From NCBI RefSeq assembly GCF_017873185.1, contig NZ_JAGGJX010000001.1:930001-994000 (forward strand): a stretch of DNA of 64,000 nucleotides, written 5' to 3'. This document shows positions 46,301 through 54,408 of this stretch, one piece after another. The position numbers were made by a program, and so were the translations under genes. This stretch comes from Metaclostridioides mangenotii (GTDB lineage: Bacteria; Bacillota; Clostridia; Peptostreptococcales; Peptostreptococcaceae). How positions within the stretch are numbered: the stretch's first letter is position 1; every line of letters starts with the position of its first letter. Below the pieces are notes generated by a model. The model saw only the letters and a list, made by a program, of their open reading frames with translations. It was not told the DNA's origin and made no database searches.

Positions 46301-46940
46301 GTTTAGCCTTTAACTGTTGATTGTATAGAGGTTTTATTTGTTTTTCTATTTCTATGTATATATCTTGTATTCTCTCAAGATTTTCTTTCGTATTTAGTAG
46401 GTTCTTTTCTGCTTCATTCTTTTTATATCTGTATTTAGATATACCACAAGCTTCATCGAATATCTTTCTTCTATTTTGAGGGTTGTTGCTAATTATTTCA
46501 TCAACTTTACCCTGCTCTACAATAGAATATCCATCTTTTCCTATTCCTGTATCTAAAAGAAGCTCTTTTATGTCTTTCAACCTGCAAACTTTGTTATTTA
46601 AATAGAATTCACTTTCGCCATTTCTATATGCTCTTCTTTTTATTGTAACCTCACTAAAATCAATATTCATTTCATTGTCTGAGTTGTCAATAGTTAGCTC
46701 AACTTCACAATAATTCATAGCCTTTTTTGTTTCAGTACCAATAAATATAACATCTTCTAGCTTATCGCCTCTAAGGCTCTTTATACTCTGTTCTCCCAAA
46801 ACCCATCTTACTGCATCCGATATATTACTTTTTCCACTACCATTAGGACCTACTATAGATGTAACTCCTTTGTTGAAAAAAATATCAGTTTTCGTTGGGA
46901 ATGATTTAAATCCCTTTAATTCTAATCTCTTTAAGTACAA
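43386..46940 (-). CDS. smc: Chromosome segregation/condensation protein SMC
   Basis: 1184 residues, full length. N-terminal ATPase half (GPNGSGKSNISDAVRWVLGE), a long coiled coil, a hinge domain (about 515-670, including LDGEVLNIGGSLTGGSL), a second coiled coil, then the C-terminal half with the signature LSGGEKALTA and Walker B FCILDEIEAPLDDAN. It starts with TTG, with GGAG 7 nt upstream. It lies between the radical SAM gene and ftsY, the usual clostridial order. Confidence 0.97.
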   Translation of the reverse strand: MYLKRLELKGFKSFPTKTDIFFNKGVTSIVGPNGSGKSNISDAVRWVLGEQSIKSLRGDKLEDVIFIGTETKKAMNYCEVELTIDNSDNEMNIDFSEVTIKRRAYRNGESEFYLNNKVCRLKDIKELLLDTGIGKDGYSIVEQGKVDEIISNNPQNRRKIFDEACGISKYRYKKNEAEKNLLNTKENLERIQDIYIEIEKQIKPLYNQQLKAKQYKEFTERLKKLEVNSFLRDIENLDKEIAELVEHSNMIEANLKEREKEKETVENEAAELDRESKVLDESIEKAVEYINSIKEVISERDMQINLINERIKNFKREINAKQKESSEADEKLKVYKGNLINLERSQEENNQLVEKLKSEIEEREANNSDKKSSIQGLTEEIENLKEGIIDILNMKQELSNRLSAMTANKENMLSRSTDIEVELDEILFKVKGKNKELEESLSSVENSKTAFNKLIGSRDSELNEVRNLKNFALELEGKIQKNNYTLNDYKSKINIYNEMENHYEGFNRGVKEVLKNKGLDGIHGALGQLIGVPREYEKAIESALGGYLQNIITKDEVSAKNAINYLKKNNLGRVTFLPISIIKGNPINLKAVNTKNKAIGIASELVSYDVKYKNILESVLGRTVIVKNMDTAIGFANETGHKFKVVTLDGEVLNIGGSLTGGSLKTNGNILSRKRIISEYKESIKKLDKEIATTQEEHRYIAKEITDKEQNLTVLEAKIKDSEKQIFELNLQNSNLKNDIETFEISHGKLVKEKAGISENLAYTMERIDLINNDIKALDEKHSKNKLNIEKNTELLKNQNDVFEGDKISFDKLKLDLVKYSQTSETIAKDIERIKTECSELESKKEVLEVSVDKLKEEIRELSEQSKLEIDEKNNLEEQLTESENSLDNKRISKVSIKEKFEEANKKVKIIDRQYIHFKESLFKVDSKLDRVRANHEFCLNKLNELYGLTYILANELKDEELNVDKKVIYSLKREIKELGNINLDSIKEYEEIKERYDFYSVQKKDLEDSIKSIEEIINSLEKNMKDEFEVQFDKINEKYKYVHDRLFGGGHGELILEDKENILESDISIVSQPPGKKMKNLNLLSGGEKALTAISILFAILMTKPTPFCILDEIEAPLDDANIYRFGEFLKDLSEDTQFIAVTHRRGTMQASDFIYGVTMQEKAISKIIGLKLSEAEKISNAM

Positions 46941-46967
46941 TGTCTTTCTCCTTAATCAATTATTTCT

Positions 46968-48041
46968 CTAAAGATTATAAACACTAAACAATTTAGAGTA
47001 AATATCGCTCATACTTATTTCCAGTATATTTCTTTGATCTATCAAAATGTGTAGTTGATCTTCATCTATATTTGTCTCTTCTATCTTTAATTTAAGTCCA
47101 AATTTTTTCATAATATAATTTTTATTTGACTTTTTATTGCCTACAAGTTTTGATATATTCTTTTTGTTGGCCCTAATTACTAACTCTTTATCAAACTTGT
47201 AATTGCTTATTACTTCATTCTCTATGTAGTCTTTTATCATTTCTGACTCCACAAGCTCTCTAAAAGCTGGATGGTACGGTCCATCTATTACCGCCTCTCC
47301 CATCTGAATGTCATCTGTCGCTTGAAGCCCAACCCTTATCACATTAATATTATTTATATAGTAAAGCACCAGCAATTTTTTAACTATACTTATACTTTTC
47401 TCCAAAGTAAAAGGAGTGTACTTTCCTTCTGAAAGCAATTTTTCAAGCCCTGTTTCCTGAACAACTAGTGTAGGATAAATTCTTACACAACTAGGATTCA
47501 TTTTTATAAATTCTTTTGCAGTGTAGAGACACTTCTCTTCAGTATCTGTAGGAAGACCAAGCATCATCTGTAATCCAAGCTCAAATCCAGCGTCTTTTAT
47601 CAATCTTGCACTTTCATAGACTATTTCGCTTTTATGTCCCCTTATACTCTCGTCCAGTACATCTTCGTCAAGTGACTGCACTCCAAGCTCTATAATTCTG
47701 ACTCCATACTCTTTTAACATACTTAAAATTTGCTCATCTATACAATCAGGCCTTGTCGATAATCTAATATAATCGACATCCCCGCTATCTATATAACTTT
47801 TAGCTACTGCCAATAATTTTCTTTGTATATCTATATCTATGGCAGTAAAACTTCCTCCAAAAAACGCAATTTCTATATTTGAATCTCTATCTATATACTC
47901 AAGACATTCTTCAATTACTGATTTAGCCGTTTCTTCTGTTACATTGGTACTCACTCCTGTTATCTTTTTCTGGTTGCAAAAAATACAGTCGTGAGGACAT
48001 CCTTCGTGAGGTACAAATATAGGAATTATTTTTTTCTTCAT
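46968..48041 (-). CDS. Radical SAM protein, Elp3-like (rnc-smc associated)
   Basis: About 357 residues. The cluster motif is CPHDCIFC (C-x3-C-x2-C) near residue 15, followed by AFFGGSFTAID and the radical-SAM/Elp3 core segments STRPDCID and LGVQSLDEDVL. The acetyltransferase domain of true Elp3 is absent. Its substrate, perhaps a tRNA, is not established. The ATG at 48041 has GAGG 9 nt upstream. The gene is regularly found between rnc and smc in clostridia. Confidence 0.9.
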   Translation of the reverse strand: MKKKIIPIFVPHEGCPHDCIFCNQKKITGVSTNVTEETAKSVIEECLEYIDRDSNIEIAFFGGSFTAIDIDIQRKLLAVAKSYIDSGDVDYIRLSTRPDCIDEQILSMLKEYGVRIIELGVQSLDEDVLDESIRGHKSEIVYESARLIKDAGFELGLQMMLGLPTDTEEKCLYTAKEFIKMNPSCVRIYPTLVVQETGLEKLLSEGKYTPFTLEKSISIVKKLLVLYYINNINVIRVGLQATDDIQMGEAVIDGPYHPAFRELVESEMIKDYIENEVISNYKFDKELVIRANKKNISKLVGNKKSNKNYIMKKFGLKLKIEETNIDEDQLHILIDQRNILEISMSDIYSKLFSVYNL

Positions 48042-48079
48042 TATTATCATCCTCTGTAATTCATAAATTAGTTGTATAA

Positions 48080-48781
48080 CTATCGGATCTTTTTAAGTCC
48101 CGCTCTAGCAGCCAATTGTTCAGCTTCTTTTTTACTTTTGCCTTCTCCCACACCTAAAACATCATCATTTATACCAACTTCCATGACAAATCTCTTATTA
48201 TGGTCTGGCCCTTTTTCTTCTATCAGATTGTACCAAATATTGTTTTCTCCTCGACTTTGAAGTAATTCTTGTAGGTGAGTTTTATAATCTCTAAATATAT
48301 TTCCTTTTCTAGTATCTTGGATTATATCCCCCATAAATTTAAGGATAAAATCTCTAGCACACTCAAATCCTCCATCTAGGTATATTGCAGCTATTACGGC
48401 TTCAGTGGCATCTGCCAGAATAGAAATTCTCTGTCTTCCTCCTGTCGCCTCTTCACCTTTTCCAAGTAACATATAATCACCTAAATTTATATTTGTAGCA
48501 ACTTCATTTAGTGATTCTTCACAAACTATATTTGCTCTAAGTTTTGTAAGTTCACCTTCTGGTAAATTTTGCTCTGATCTGAATAAATAGTCACTTACTA
48601 CAACACCTAATACAGAATCTCCTAGAAACTCAAACCTCTCATTGAAGTTAAATCTCTTATTCTCATTAGAATATGAACTATGAGTAAGCGCTTCAAGGAT
48701 GTAATCTTTATTTTTAAAGTCGTAACCTATAACTTTTTCAAAACATTGTATATTTTCTATTAATTTTCTATTAATTTTCAT
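48080..48781 (-). CDS. rnc: Ribonuclease III
   Basis: 233 residues. The nuclease domain has the signature NERFEFLGDSVLGVVVSDYL and a second acidic cluster in DATEAVIAAIYLDGG. The C-terminal double-stranded-RNA-binding domain spans about residues 160-231 (ends KEAEQLAARAGLKKI). It processes rRNA and cleaves double-stranded RNA. It heads the rnc-radical SAM-smc-ftsY run. Confidence 0.97.
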   Translation of the reverse strand: MKINRKLIENIQCFEKVIGYDFKNKDYILEALTHSSYSNENKRFNFNERFEFLGDSVLGVVVSDYLFRSEQNLPEGELTKLRANIVCEESLNEVATNINLGDYMLLGKGEEATGGRQRISILADATEAVIAAIYLDGGFECARDFILKFMGDIIQDTRKGNIFRDYKTHLQELLQSRGENNIWYNLIEEKGPDHNKRFVMEVGINDDVLGVGEGKSKKEAEQLAARAGLKKIR

Positions 48782-48865
48782 AATTCACCTCCAAAACATA
48801 CTTATATACTGTATATTTTACTATTTTTCGCTAACTATTGCAAAAACTAAATATAATATTCATAA

Positions 48866-48912
48866 AAGCAAAGCTGCCTATGAAACACATAATATTGAGT
48901 CTCATAGGCAGT
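48866..48912 (-). terminator. Terminator after the Zn-ribbon gene
   Basis: CTGCCTATGA / TCATAGGCAG stem with a loop of about 18 nt, followed on the minus strand by TTTGCTTTT. Confidence 0.75.
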
Positions 48913-48931
48913 TTTGAATTTTACAAATCTA

Positions 48932-49366
48932 TTACTCTTCGTCGCTTGTGCAATTACCACAACCACAAACTTCTTCATCGTCTTCAGAAGATAATATCAC
49001 TGCATCACACTCTGGGCACACTATATCAACATCTTCATCGTATAGTAAGTCTTCGTCTATATCTACTAATTCTCCACAGTTAGGGCACTCCATCTCGATG
49101 AAATCTAAATCGTCATAATCTTCATCATCTTCATCTTCGAATATCTCCTCTAAACTATCTTCAACATCAGCTAGATCTTCATCTATCGAATCAACATAAT
49201 CGTTTAAATCATCTTGATCTTCTGATAAGACTACTATAGAATCAGCAAAAACTTCTAATACATCAACTATCTTATGTATCATTTTTCCTTCTTTACTTTC
49301 TTTGTCGATATCCATTCCTTCTGCTAATCCCTTTAAATAAGCAACTTCTTCATATAAATGTTTCAT
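48932..49366 (-). CDS. CD1247-type acidic protein with C-terminal zinc ribbon
   Basis: 144 residues. The N-terminal ~45 residues (HLYEEVAYLKGLAEGMDID) match a domain named after Clostridioides difficile CD1247. A very acidic Asp/Glu stretch follows (about 55-90), then cysteine pairs CPNCGELVD and CPECDAVI forming a likely zinc ribbon, and a terminal CGCGNC. Function is unknown. It has its own terminator and sits between efp and rnc, as CD1247 does near rnc. Confidence 0.75.
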   Translation of the reverse strand: MKHLYEEVAYLKGLAEGMDIDKESKEGKMIHKIVDVLEVFADSIVVLSEDQDDLNDYVDSIDEDLADVEDSLEEIFEDEDDEDYDDLDFIEMECPNCGELVDIDEDLLYDEDVDIVCPECDAVILSSEDDEEVCGCGNCTSDEE

Positions 49367-49469
49367 ATAGTCTCCTCACTTTCATATTTAATATATAATT
49401 TAAGCCTATACATCTTATATTATATTATTAAGACATATAAGCTTTTATATACCTATTTAATAAATCTTT

Positions 49470-50027
49470 TTATACTCTTGATAAGTAATCACCTGTTCTA
49501 GTATCTATTTTAACCTTGTCACCAACGTTTATAAATAATGGAACTTGTACAACTGCTCCTGTTTCTACAGTAGCTGCTTTGGTAACATTACTTGCAGTAT
49601 CACCTTTTATACCAGGCTCAGTTTCAACAATTTCTAATTCTGCAAAGTTTGGAGCCTCTACTTGGAAAGGTTGACCTTGGTAGAATCTTATTGTAGCTAC
49701 TTCATTTTCTTTTAAGTATTTAACAGCTTCTTCTACTTGGCTATAGTCCAAAGGAATTTGCTCATAAGTCTCTTCATCCATGAAGTAATATAATTCTCCA
49801 TCGTTATATAAATACTGCATTTGTCTTGTATCAATTATAGCTTTTGGGAACTTTTCACTTGGGTTGAAAGTTTCTTCTCTTGTAGCCCCAGTTTTTAAGT
49901 TTTTGTATTTTGTTCTAACAAAAGCCGCTCCCTTACCTGGTTTAACATGTTGGAAGTCTACAACTAGACATGGTTGTCCGTCTTTTTCAAATGTTATACC
50001 TTTTCTAAAATCTCCTGCTGATACCAT
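49470..50027 (-). CDS. efp: Elongation factor P
   Basis: 185 residues, three beta-barrel domains. EF-P rescues ribosomes stalled at polyproline. The domain-I loop [11 protein letters not shown] holds the usually modified lysine, and the C-terminal signature [18 protein letters not shown] is intact. GGAGG lies upstream of the ATG. The adjoining pseudopilin genes end about 230 nt before it, and that gap shows nothing notable. Confidence 0.97.
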   Translation of the reverse strand: MVSAGDFRKGITFEKDGQPCLVVDFQHVKPGKGAAFVRTKYKNLKTGATREETFNPSEKFPKAIIDTRQMQYLYNDGELYYFMDEETYEQIPLDYSQVEEAVKYLKENEVATIRFYQGQPFQVEAPNFAELEIVETEPGIKGDTASNVTKAATVETGAVVQVPLFINVGDKVKIDTRTGDYLSRV

Positions 50028-50254
50028 ATGTTTATTCCTCCATCTAAAATCTTATAATTACGGTAGCATTAACCATACTTTATTTAAATCATATCCTATA
50101 AATTCTTAAAGTACATGATTACAAATTTTTCTAGTATTATCATATCACAAAATACACACATATAACAAGGATTTGACACAGCTTATAGCTTTATTTTTTA
50201 ATATTAAATACGATTTAGTGTATTTTGCATAATATATGCTATATATTTTGCCTT

Positions 50255-50923
50255 TTACTCAAAATTCAACATATTTATATCAAATTCTGTTGTATATTTT
50301 TGCGAGTTTTTAGATAGTTTTAAAAGAACTTTAATATACCTACCGTCTACTGAGTTTTGTATAAACATATTATCTACATAGTCGCCAATTTCATACCCAC
50401 CAGGTTGGCTAGATCCGTTTTTCATTGAAGTTACGAATACTTTATCTCTATTTTCATTTAAATAAATTTCTTTATCATCTATATTATTGTCTTCAGATGA
50501 ATATTTTAGCTTAATTGAGCTAGTATCTACAAATAAATCTTTGCCAATTTCTCCATTTTTTATATATTCTACTTCTTCACTGTTTCCAACTCCAGATTCC
50601 TCAACATTTCTTCCTTTAGAACCTTCGCTATTTGTTCTAGGAACTATACTTATAATTCCCTTGCTATTTGAAATTATACTTTCAATATGCTTTGTCATCT
50701 CAACAGCTTGTTGTTGAAGTTCAAGAGAATCGTTCATTTTATTTTTTAAATTTAAACTAATACTTAGAAGTGAGTAAAGAGTAAAAGATATAACTACAAC
50801 TACAGACAATGAGACTACACCTTCAATTAACAAATATCCATTAGAATTATGAGTGTTAAAAGCATTTGAATTTCGTTTCATAAGTTTCATATGCACCTTA
50901 TGAAACGTATCTTTAACTTTCAT
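50255..50923 (-). CDS. Pseudopilin-like membrane protein
   Basis: About 222 residues. A prepilin-type cleavage/membrane motif SNG-YLLIEGVVSLSVVVV has Glu at +5 and follows a leader of about 29 residues, which is long for this class. The rest is a soluble domain with many Ser, Asn and Lys. The ATG at 50923 has AAGGAAG upstream and overlaps the preceding gene by 11 nt. It is last in a four-gene pseudopilin run and probably part of a type IV pilus or competence-like pseudopilus tip. Confidence 0.65.
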   Translation of the reverse strand: MKVKDTFHKVHMKLMKRNSNAFNTHNSNGYLLIEGVVSLSVVVVISFTLYSLLSISLNLKNKMNDSLELQQQAVEMTKHIESIISNSKGIISIVPRTNSEGSKGRNVEESGVGNSEEVEYIKNGEIGKDLFVDTSSIKLKYSSEDNNIDDKEIYLNENRDKVFVTSMKNGSSQPGGYEIGDYVDNMFIQNSVDGRYIKVLLKLSKNSQKYTTEFDINMLNFE

Positions 50924-51335
50924 ACTTATCTTCCTTAAGAAGAATTCTTCCACTTACAGGCGTTATAGTAATGTACCTACAGTATTTCTTCTTATACACC
51001 TCAATAGTAGATCCCTTTTCTGCGGGAGATCCATCAATTTTAAATTTTATAGTACTTAAACTATGGTCTATCTTTGCATCTTGTGGTAAAAGGTTGGTCT
51101 TTATATCTTCCCCATCCTTTCTTAAAATATATCCTTCTACACGCTCTTTTTTAGTGTAGTATATGTAAGTATTATAGTTTCCAAGCATATTTTCTCGCCT
51201 CACAAACCTAATATCCGAACAAAACTGCCTTGAGAATAAGTTAATCGCCCTATTATCTACACTCCCTTTTGGAATACACAAAGTTGATATTAAAATAATT
51301 ACGCTTATTGTTACAACAAGTTCAACTACGGTCAC
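50913..51335 (-). CDS. Pseudopilin-like protein with unclear start
   Basis: 140 residues from the GTG at 51335. The N-terminal hydrophobic helix MTVVELVVTISVIILIS has the pilin Glu but no ordinary leader. Upstream, in the same frame, are Glu-Lys-Arg-Arg-Asn codons that would make a perfect basic leader, then the TAA stop of the preceding gene at 51354. No ATG or good ribosome site lies between. It may start at a non-standard codon, be translated by re-initiation, or depend on readthrough. Confidence 0.6.
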   Translation of the reverse strand: MTVVELVVTISVIILISTLCIPKGSVDNRAINLFSRQFCSDIRFVRRENMLGNYNTYIYYTKKERVEGYILRKDGEDIKTNLLPQDAKIDHSLSTIKFKIDGSPAEKGSTIEVYKKKYCRYITITPVSGRILLKEDKYES

Positions 51336-51353
51336 ATTCCTTCTCTTTTCAAA

Positions 51354-51989
51354 TTAAAGCCCCCTGTAATTATAGAATCTAAGAAAGTCACACTCGTCGA
51401 AGTCATTGTTTTCTTTTGTATCATTTTCTCTTGAATTGTTTTCTTCTGTATTATTTTCTTGTTTCACATAGTTTTCAGTTTGGCTTACTTCACTATTATC
51501 AGGTTCTAGATTTATAGTGTCATCCTCTATTCTATATGGATTTTTAATCGCTACATCGACATTTACTGTTTTATAATAATTTCCGTCCTTTGATGTGCTT
51601 ACAATCCCAAATGCCAAATATCCATTTTCTTCAGTAACTCTATTATCCCTTACTTTAAGAGTTACATTTTCTAATCCGCTACTGCTTATGTTCTTTATAT
51701 CATTAATAAAACTTTCCATGTTATTTCCTAAGAAATACTCATTAAACCCGCTTTCATTAGAAGTTGTATCTATAGCTTTTCTTATATTTCTTAATATATT
51801 GCTCTTTGCTATTTCCGATCCACTCAGTGAACCTTCCTTTAGAAGATTATCTTTATATTCCAAACTAAATATTTTGCTATTTGTAAATATCCAACTAATA
51901 CTAACAATACTTATTGTACTTATTATAGAGAATACCAAAAGCGAAACAATCAATACCGACCCTTTACTGTTTCTATTGTTTCGTAACAT
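51354..51989 (-). CDS. PilX-like pilus assembly protein
   Basis: 211 residues. A short basic leader and a membrane helix (RNSKGSVLIVSLLVFSIIS) lack the Glu at +5, as in PilX-type minor pilins. The C-terminal third is a low-complexity stretch rich in Asn, Glu and Thr. It overlaps the preceding pseudopilin gene by 17 nt. Its stop codon is in frame with the next gene. Confidence 0.6.
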   Translation of the reverse strand: MLRNNRNSKGSVLIVSLLVFSIISTISIVSISWIFTNSKIFSLEYKDNLLKEGSLSGSEIAKSNILRNIRKAIDTTSNESGFNEYFLGNNMESFINDIKNISSSGLENVTLKVRDNRVTEENGYLAFGIVSTSKDGNYYKTVNVDVAIKNPYRIEDDTINLEPDNSEVSQTENYVKQENNTEENNSRENDTKENNDFDECDFLRFYNYRGL

Positions 51990-52341
51990 AGCTAACCAAC
52001 TCCATAGTTCTCTTATCTCCTACAACTTTCACACTTACTTTGTAGTTTTTATAAAAATTATCATTTGGTATAACTGTACTTGAAACTTCGTATTCTCCAA
52101 TTCCTTTGCTTTCTATATCTAAAGCTTTTATTTCTATTACTTCATTTTCTGTATTCTTTATCTTGTATTTTTGATATACTAGGTGAGATTTCGCCAAGTT
52201 TAACATCGTTCTATTCTTTTCATTGTTTACAATATGCCTATAGCTATTCTGAAGAGCTGTAGATACCAAATAGACTGATATAGTCAGTATCGAAAGGCTT
52301 ACTACACACTCTATAACGATAAAACCCTTGTTTTTTCTCAA
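51973..52341 (-). CDS. Type IV prepilin-like protein (PilV/ComG type)
   Basis: 122 residues. A textbook prepilin N-terminus: MRKNKG-FIVIECVVSLSIL, with cleavage after Gly6 and Glu at +5, then a 20-residue hydrophobic helix and a small soluble domain. It starts with TTG, with GAGGAG 7 nt upstream. It is first of the four-gene cluster. No secretion ATPase, platform protein or prepilin peptidase is in the window, so the machinery must be elsewhere. Confidence 0.75.
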   Translation of the reverse strand: MRKNKGFIVIECVVSLSILTISVYLVSTALQNSYRHIVNNEKNRTMLNLAKSHLVYQKYKIKNTENEVIEIKALDIESKGIGEYEVSSTVIPNDNFYKNYKVSVKVVGDKRTMELVSYVTKQ

Positions 52342-52452
52342 TAGATTCTCCTCTCAAAAATCCAAATTTCACTCAATTTACTCATTATTCTCCAACGTAC
52401 AGCATTATATAGTATTTTAAAGCTACTGCATCAATATGTTATTTTTAAAATA

Positions 52453-53304
52453 CTACATTGATTTTTCATAAAGCTCTTTTATTTTTTCTTTATCTTCCAA
52501 AGATGGTTTGATTCCAGTCCATATATAAAACGCCGCCAAACCTTGGTTTACAAGCATATCAATTCCGTGCATTGTGTCCAAACTTTGACTCTTCGCCCAC
52601 TTTATAAGACTTGTATTATGAGGATTGTACACTATATCACATACAAGAATATCTTTATCTATATATATATTCTCATCAATTGGGCAGTCTTTGCTTTTCA
52701 TGCCTATTGGGGTTGTGTTAATAAGTATATCTATACTTTGAAGATCCTCCTTAGAAACCTGTTTACTACTACAGCTAGATTTAGTTTCAAAGTTTGAATT
52801 TATTATTTCTACAATACTATTTGCATTTTCTAAACTTCTATTTCTTATCTCAATAGTCTCTGCACCTTCAATTGCAAGTTCTATAGATACGCTTCTACAA
52901 GCCCCGCCTGCACCCAGTATAAGTATTTTCTTTCCTTTTACAGTACATCCTTTATCGTATATAGACTGAACGAACCCTACTCCATCAGTATTGTATCCTG
53001 TCAAAACACCTCCCTCATTTTTAACAGTATTAACTGCCCCTACTAGCTCAGACTTTTTATCTAAAAAATCTAAACATTTCATAATGTCTACCTTATGTGG
53101 AATCGTAACATTTAACCCAATTATACCTAAAACCTTTATAGCCTCTACAGCGGTTTTTATATTTTCTTTACTCACATCAAAACATTCATATAAAATATTT
53201 TGTTGATATTTTTCGTAAAGGTAGTTGTGTATAACTGGAGAAAAACTGTGATCCACTGGGTGTCCAAAAAGACATGTAGTTTTTGTTTTTGCATTTATTT
53301 CCAT
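52453..53304 (-). CDS. aroE: Shikimate dehydrogenase
   Basis: 283 residues, NADPH-dependent reduction of 3-dehydroshikimate in aromatic amino-acid synthesis. The substrate-binding HPVDHSFSPVIHN, the catalytic lysine in NVTIPHK, GYNTDGVGF, and the cofactor loop ILGAGGACRSV are all present. AGGAG lies about 8 nt before the ATG. It is a single gene here, divergent from sigK. Confidence 0.95.
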   Translation of the reverse strand: MEINAKTKTTCLFGHPVDHSFSPVIHNYLYEKYQQNILYECFDVSKENIKTAVEAIKVLGIIGLNVTIPHKVDIMKCLDFLDKKSELVGAVNTVKNEGGVLTGYNTDGVGFVQSIYDKGCTVKGKKILILGAGGACRSVSIELAIEGAETIEIRNRSLENANSIVEIINSNFETKSSCSSKQVSKEDLQSIDILINTTPIGMKSKDCPIDENIYIDKDILVCDIVYNPHNTSLIKWAKSQSLDTMHGIDMLVNQGLAAFYIWTGIKPSLEDKEKIKELYEKSM

Positions 53305-53632
53305 AACTTGTTCTCCTTTATTTTATTGACATTGATATGTACAATTATACCTATTTGTGATTCCAAATATATCTTATATAATTTCAAATTTTATTGTATT
53401 TATTCAAATATATCCTTAATATTACCCGAATAGTTATTATTCGTAAATATAACCAAGTTTATTTTATATGCTCTCCCCTTAATAAATCATTAACTTCACC
53501 ATGCAAATTATAAACAACAATTAAATATATTTATTAAGTCCGTATTATTACTCTTTTATTTTAGCTATATCAGTCAACTTGGATAAGTCCTCTTCATATA
53601 ATTTAAGGTGACCGTATAAAGGGGGTGACTTA
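53305..53632 (+). promoter_or_regulatory. Divergent aroE/sigK intergenic region with a candidate sporulation promoter
   Basis: AAC (53576-53578), 16 nt, then CATATAAT (53595-53602) resembles the mother-cell sigma-E/sigma-K promoter type (-35 AC, -10 CATAnnnT). It would start transcription about 25 nt before the sigK start codon. The remainder is AT-rich without a gene. Confidence 0.35.
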
Positions 53633-54274
53633 TTGACTACTGCTAAATCGTTTGAAAAACCACTAACCCCTGAAGAGGAAATCAAATATTTAACTGAGTT
53701 TAAAATAGAGGAAGACAGAAATGCTAAAGATATTTTAATAGAGAGAAACATGAGATTAGTGGCCTATATAGCAAAAAAGTACAACAATGCCGCAGAAGAT
53801 CAAGATGATTTAATATCAATAGGCACTATAGGGCTTATAAAGGCCATTGACACTTTCAAAATCGACAAAGGTACTAGACTAGCTACATATGCATCTAGAT
53901 GTATCGAAAATGAGATCTTGATGCATATAAGGACAAATAAAAAGAATAAGGTCCAGGTGTCACTTCAAGACCCTATAGGAACAGACAGAGAAGGTAATGA
54001 AATTAATTTACTTGATATCCTAGGAACAGATATCGACTACGTGATCGATGAGGTTCAATTAAAAGTAGAAGTTGGTAAACTATACAAACAATTGAACGAT
54101 ATACTCACTCCTAGAGAAAGAGAAATTGTGCAATTGAGATATGGACTCACACCCCTTGGATATAAAACTCAAAGAGAGATAGCACAAAAATTAGACATAT
54201 CTAGATCTTATGTATCTAGGATAGAGAAGAAAGCGTTAAATAAACTTCAGAAAGAAATGAGTAAAGAATCTTAA
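53633..54274 (+). CDS. sigK: Late mother-cell sporulation sigma factor SigK, without pro-sequence
   Basis: 213 residues. Sigma-70 regions 2 (RNMRLVAYIAKKY, DLISIGTIGLIKAID, ENEILMHIR) and 4 (TQREIAQKLDISRSYVSRIE) closely match SigK. SigK directs late coat and lysis genes in the mother cell. Aligned to Bacillus pro-SigK, the protein starts about where mature SigK begins: the ~20-residue membrane pro-sequence is missing, and an in-frame TGA lies just upstream. The TTG start has AAGGGGGTGA 4 nt before it. The gene is continuous, with no skin element. Confidence 0.9.
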   Translation: MTTAKSFEKPLTPEEEIKYLTEFKIEEDRNAKDILIERNMRLVAYIAKKYNNAAEDQDDLISIGTIGLIKAIDTFKIDKGTRLATYASRCIENEILMHIRTNKKNKVQVSLQDPIGTDREGNEINLLDILGTDIDYVIDEVQLKVEVGKLYKQLNDILTPREREIVQLRYGLTPLGYKTQREIAQKLDISRSYVSRIEKKALNKLQKEMSKES

Positions 54275-54329
54275 GCAGATTTTAGTCTTAATCAGTTTAC
54301 CTATTCTTTAAGCTCTAAATCCCCCTATA

Positions 54330-54368
54330 TAGTCCCATCTAGAATACGTATAGTTCTAGATGGGACTA
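54330..54368. terminator. Hairpin between sigK and the serine-hydrolase remnant
   Basis: A perfect 15-bp stem (TAGTCCCATCTAGAA with its complement) and a 9-nt loop, without a clear T-run on either strand. It lies between convergent genes and probably ends both transcripts. Confidence 0.6.
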
Positions 54369-54408
54369 TTCCAATTTAATTACTTATCTTTATATTAAAA
54401 ATTAGATT

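Noticed and set aside
53633-54274. Skin-type insertion or truncation in sigK
   Set aside because: Regions 2 to 4 read through without interruption; only the N-terminal pro-sequence is absent.
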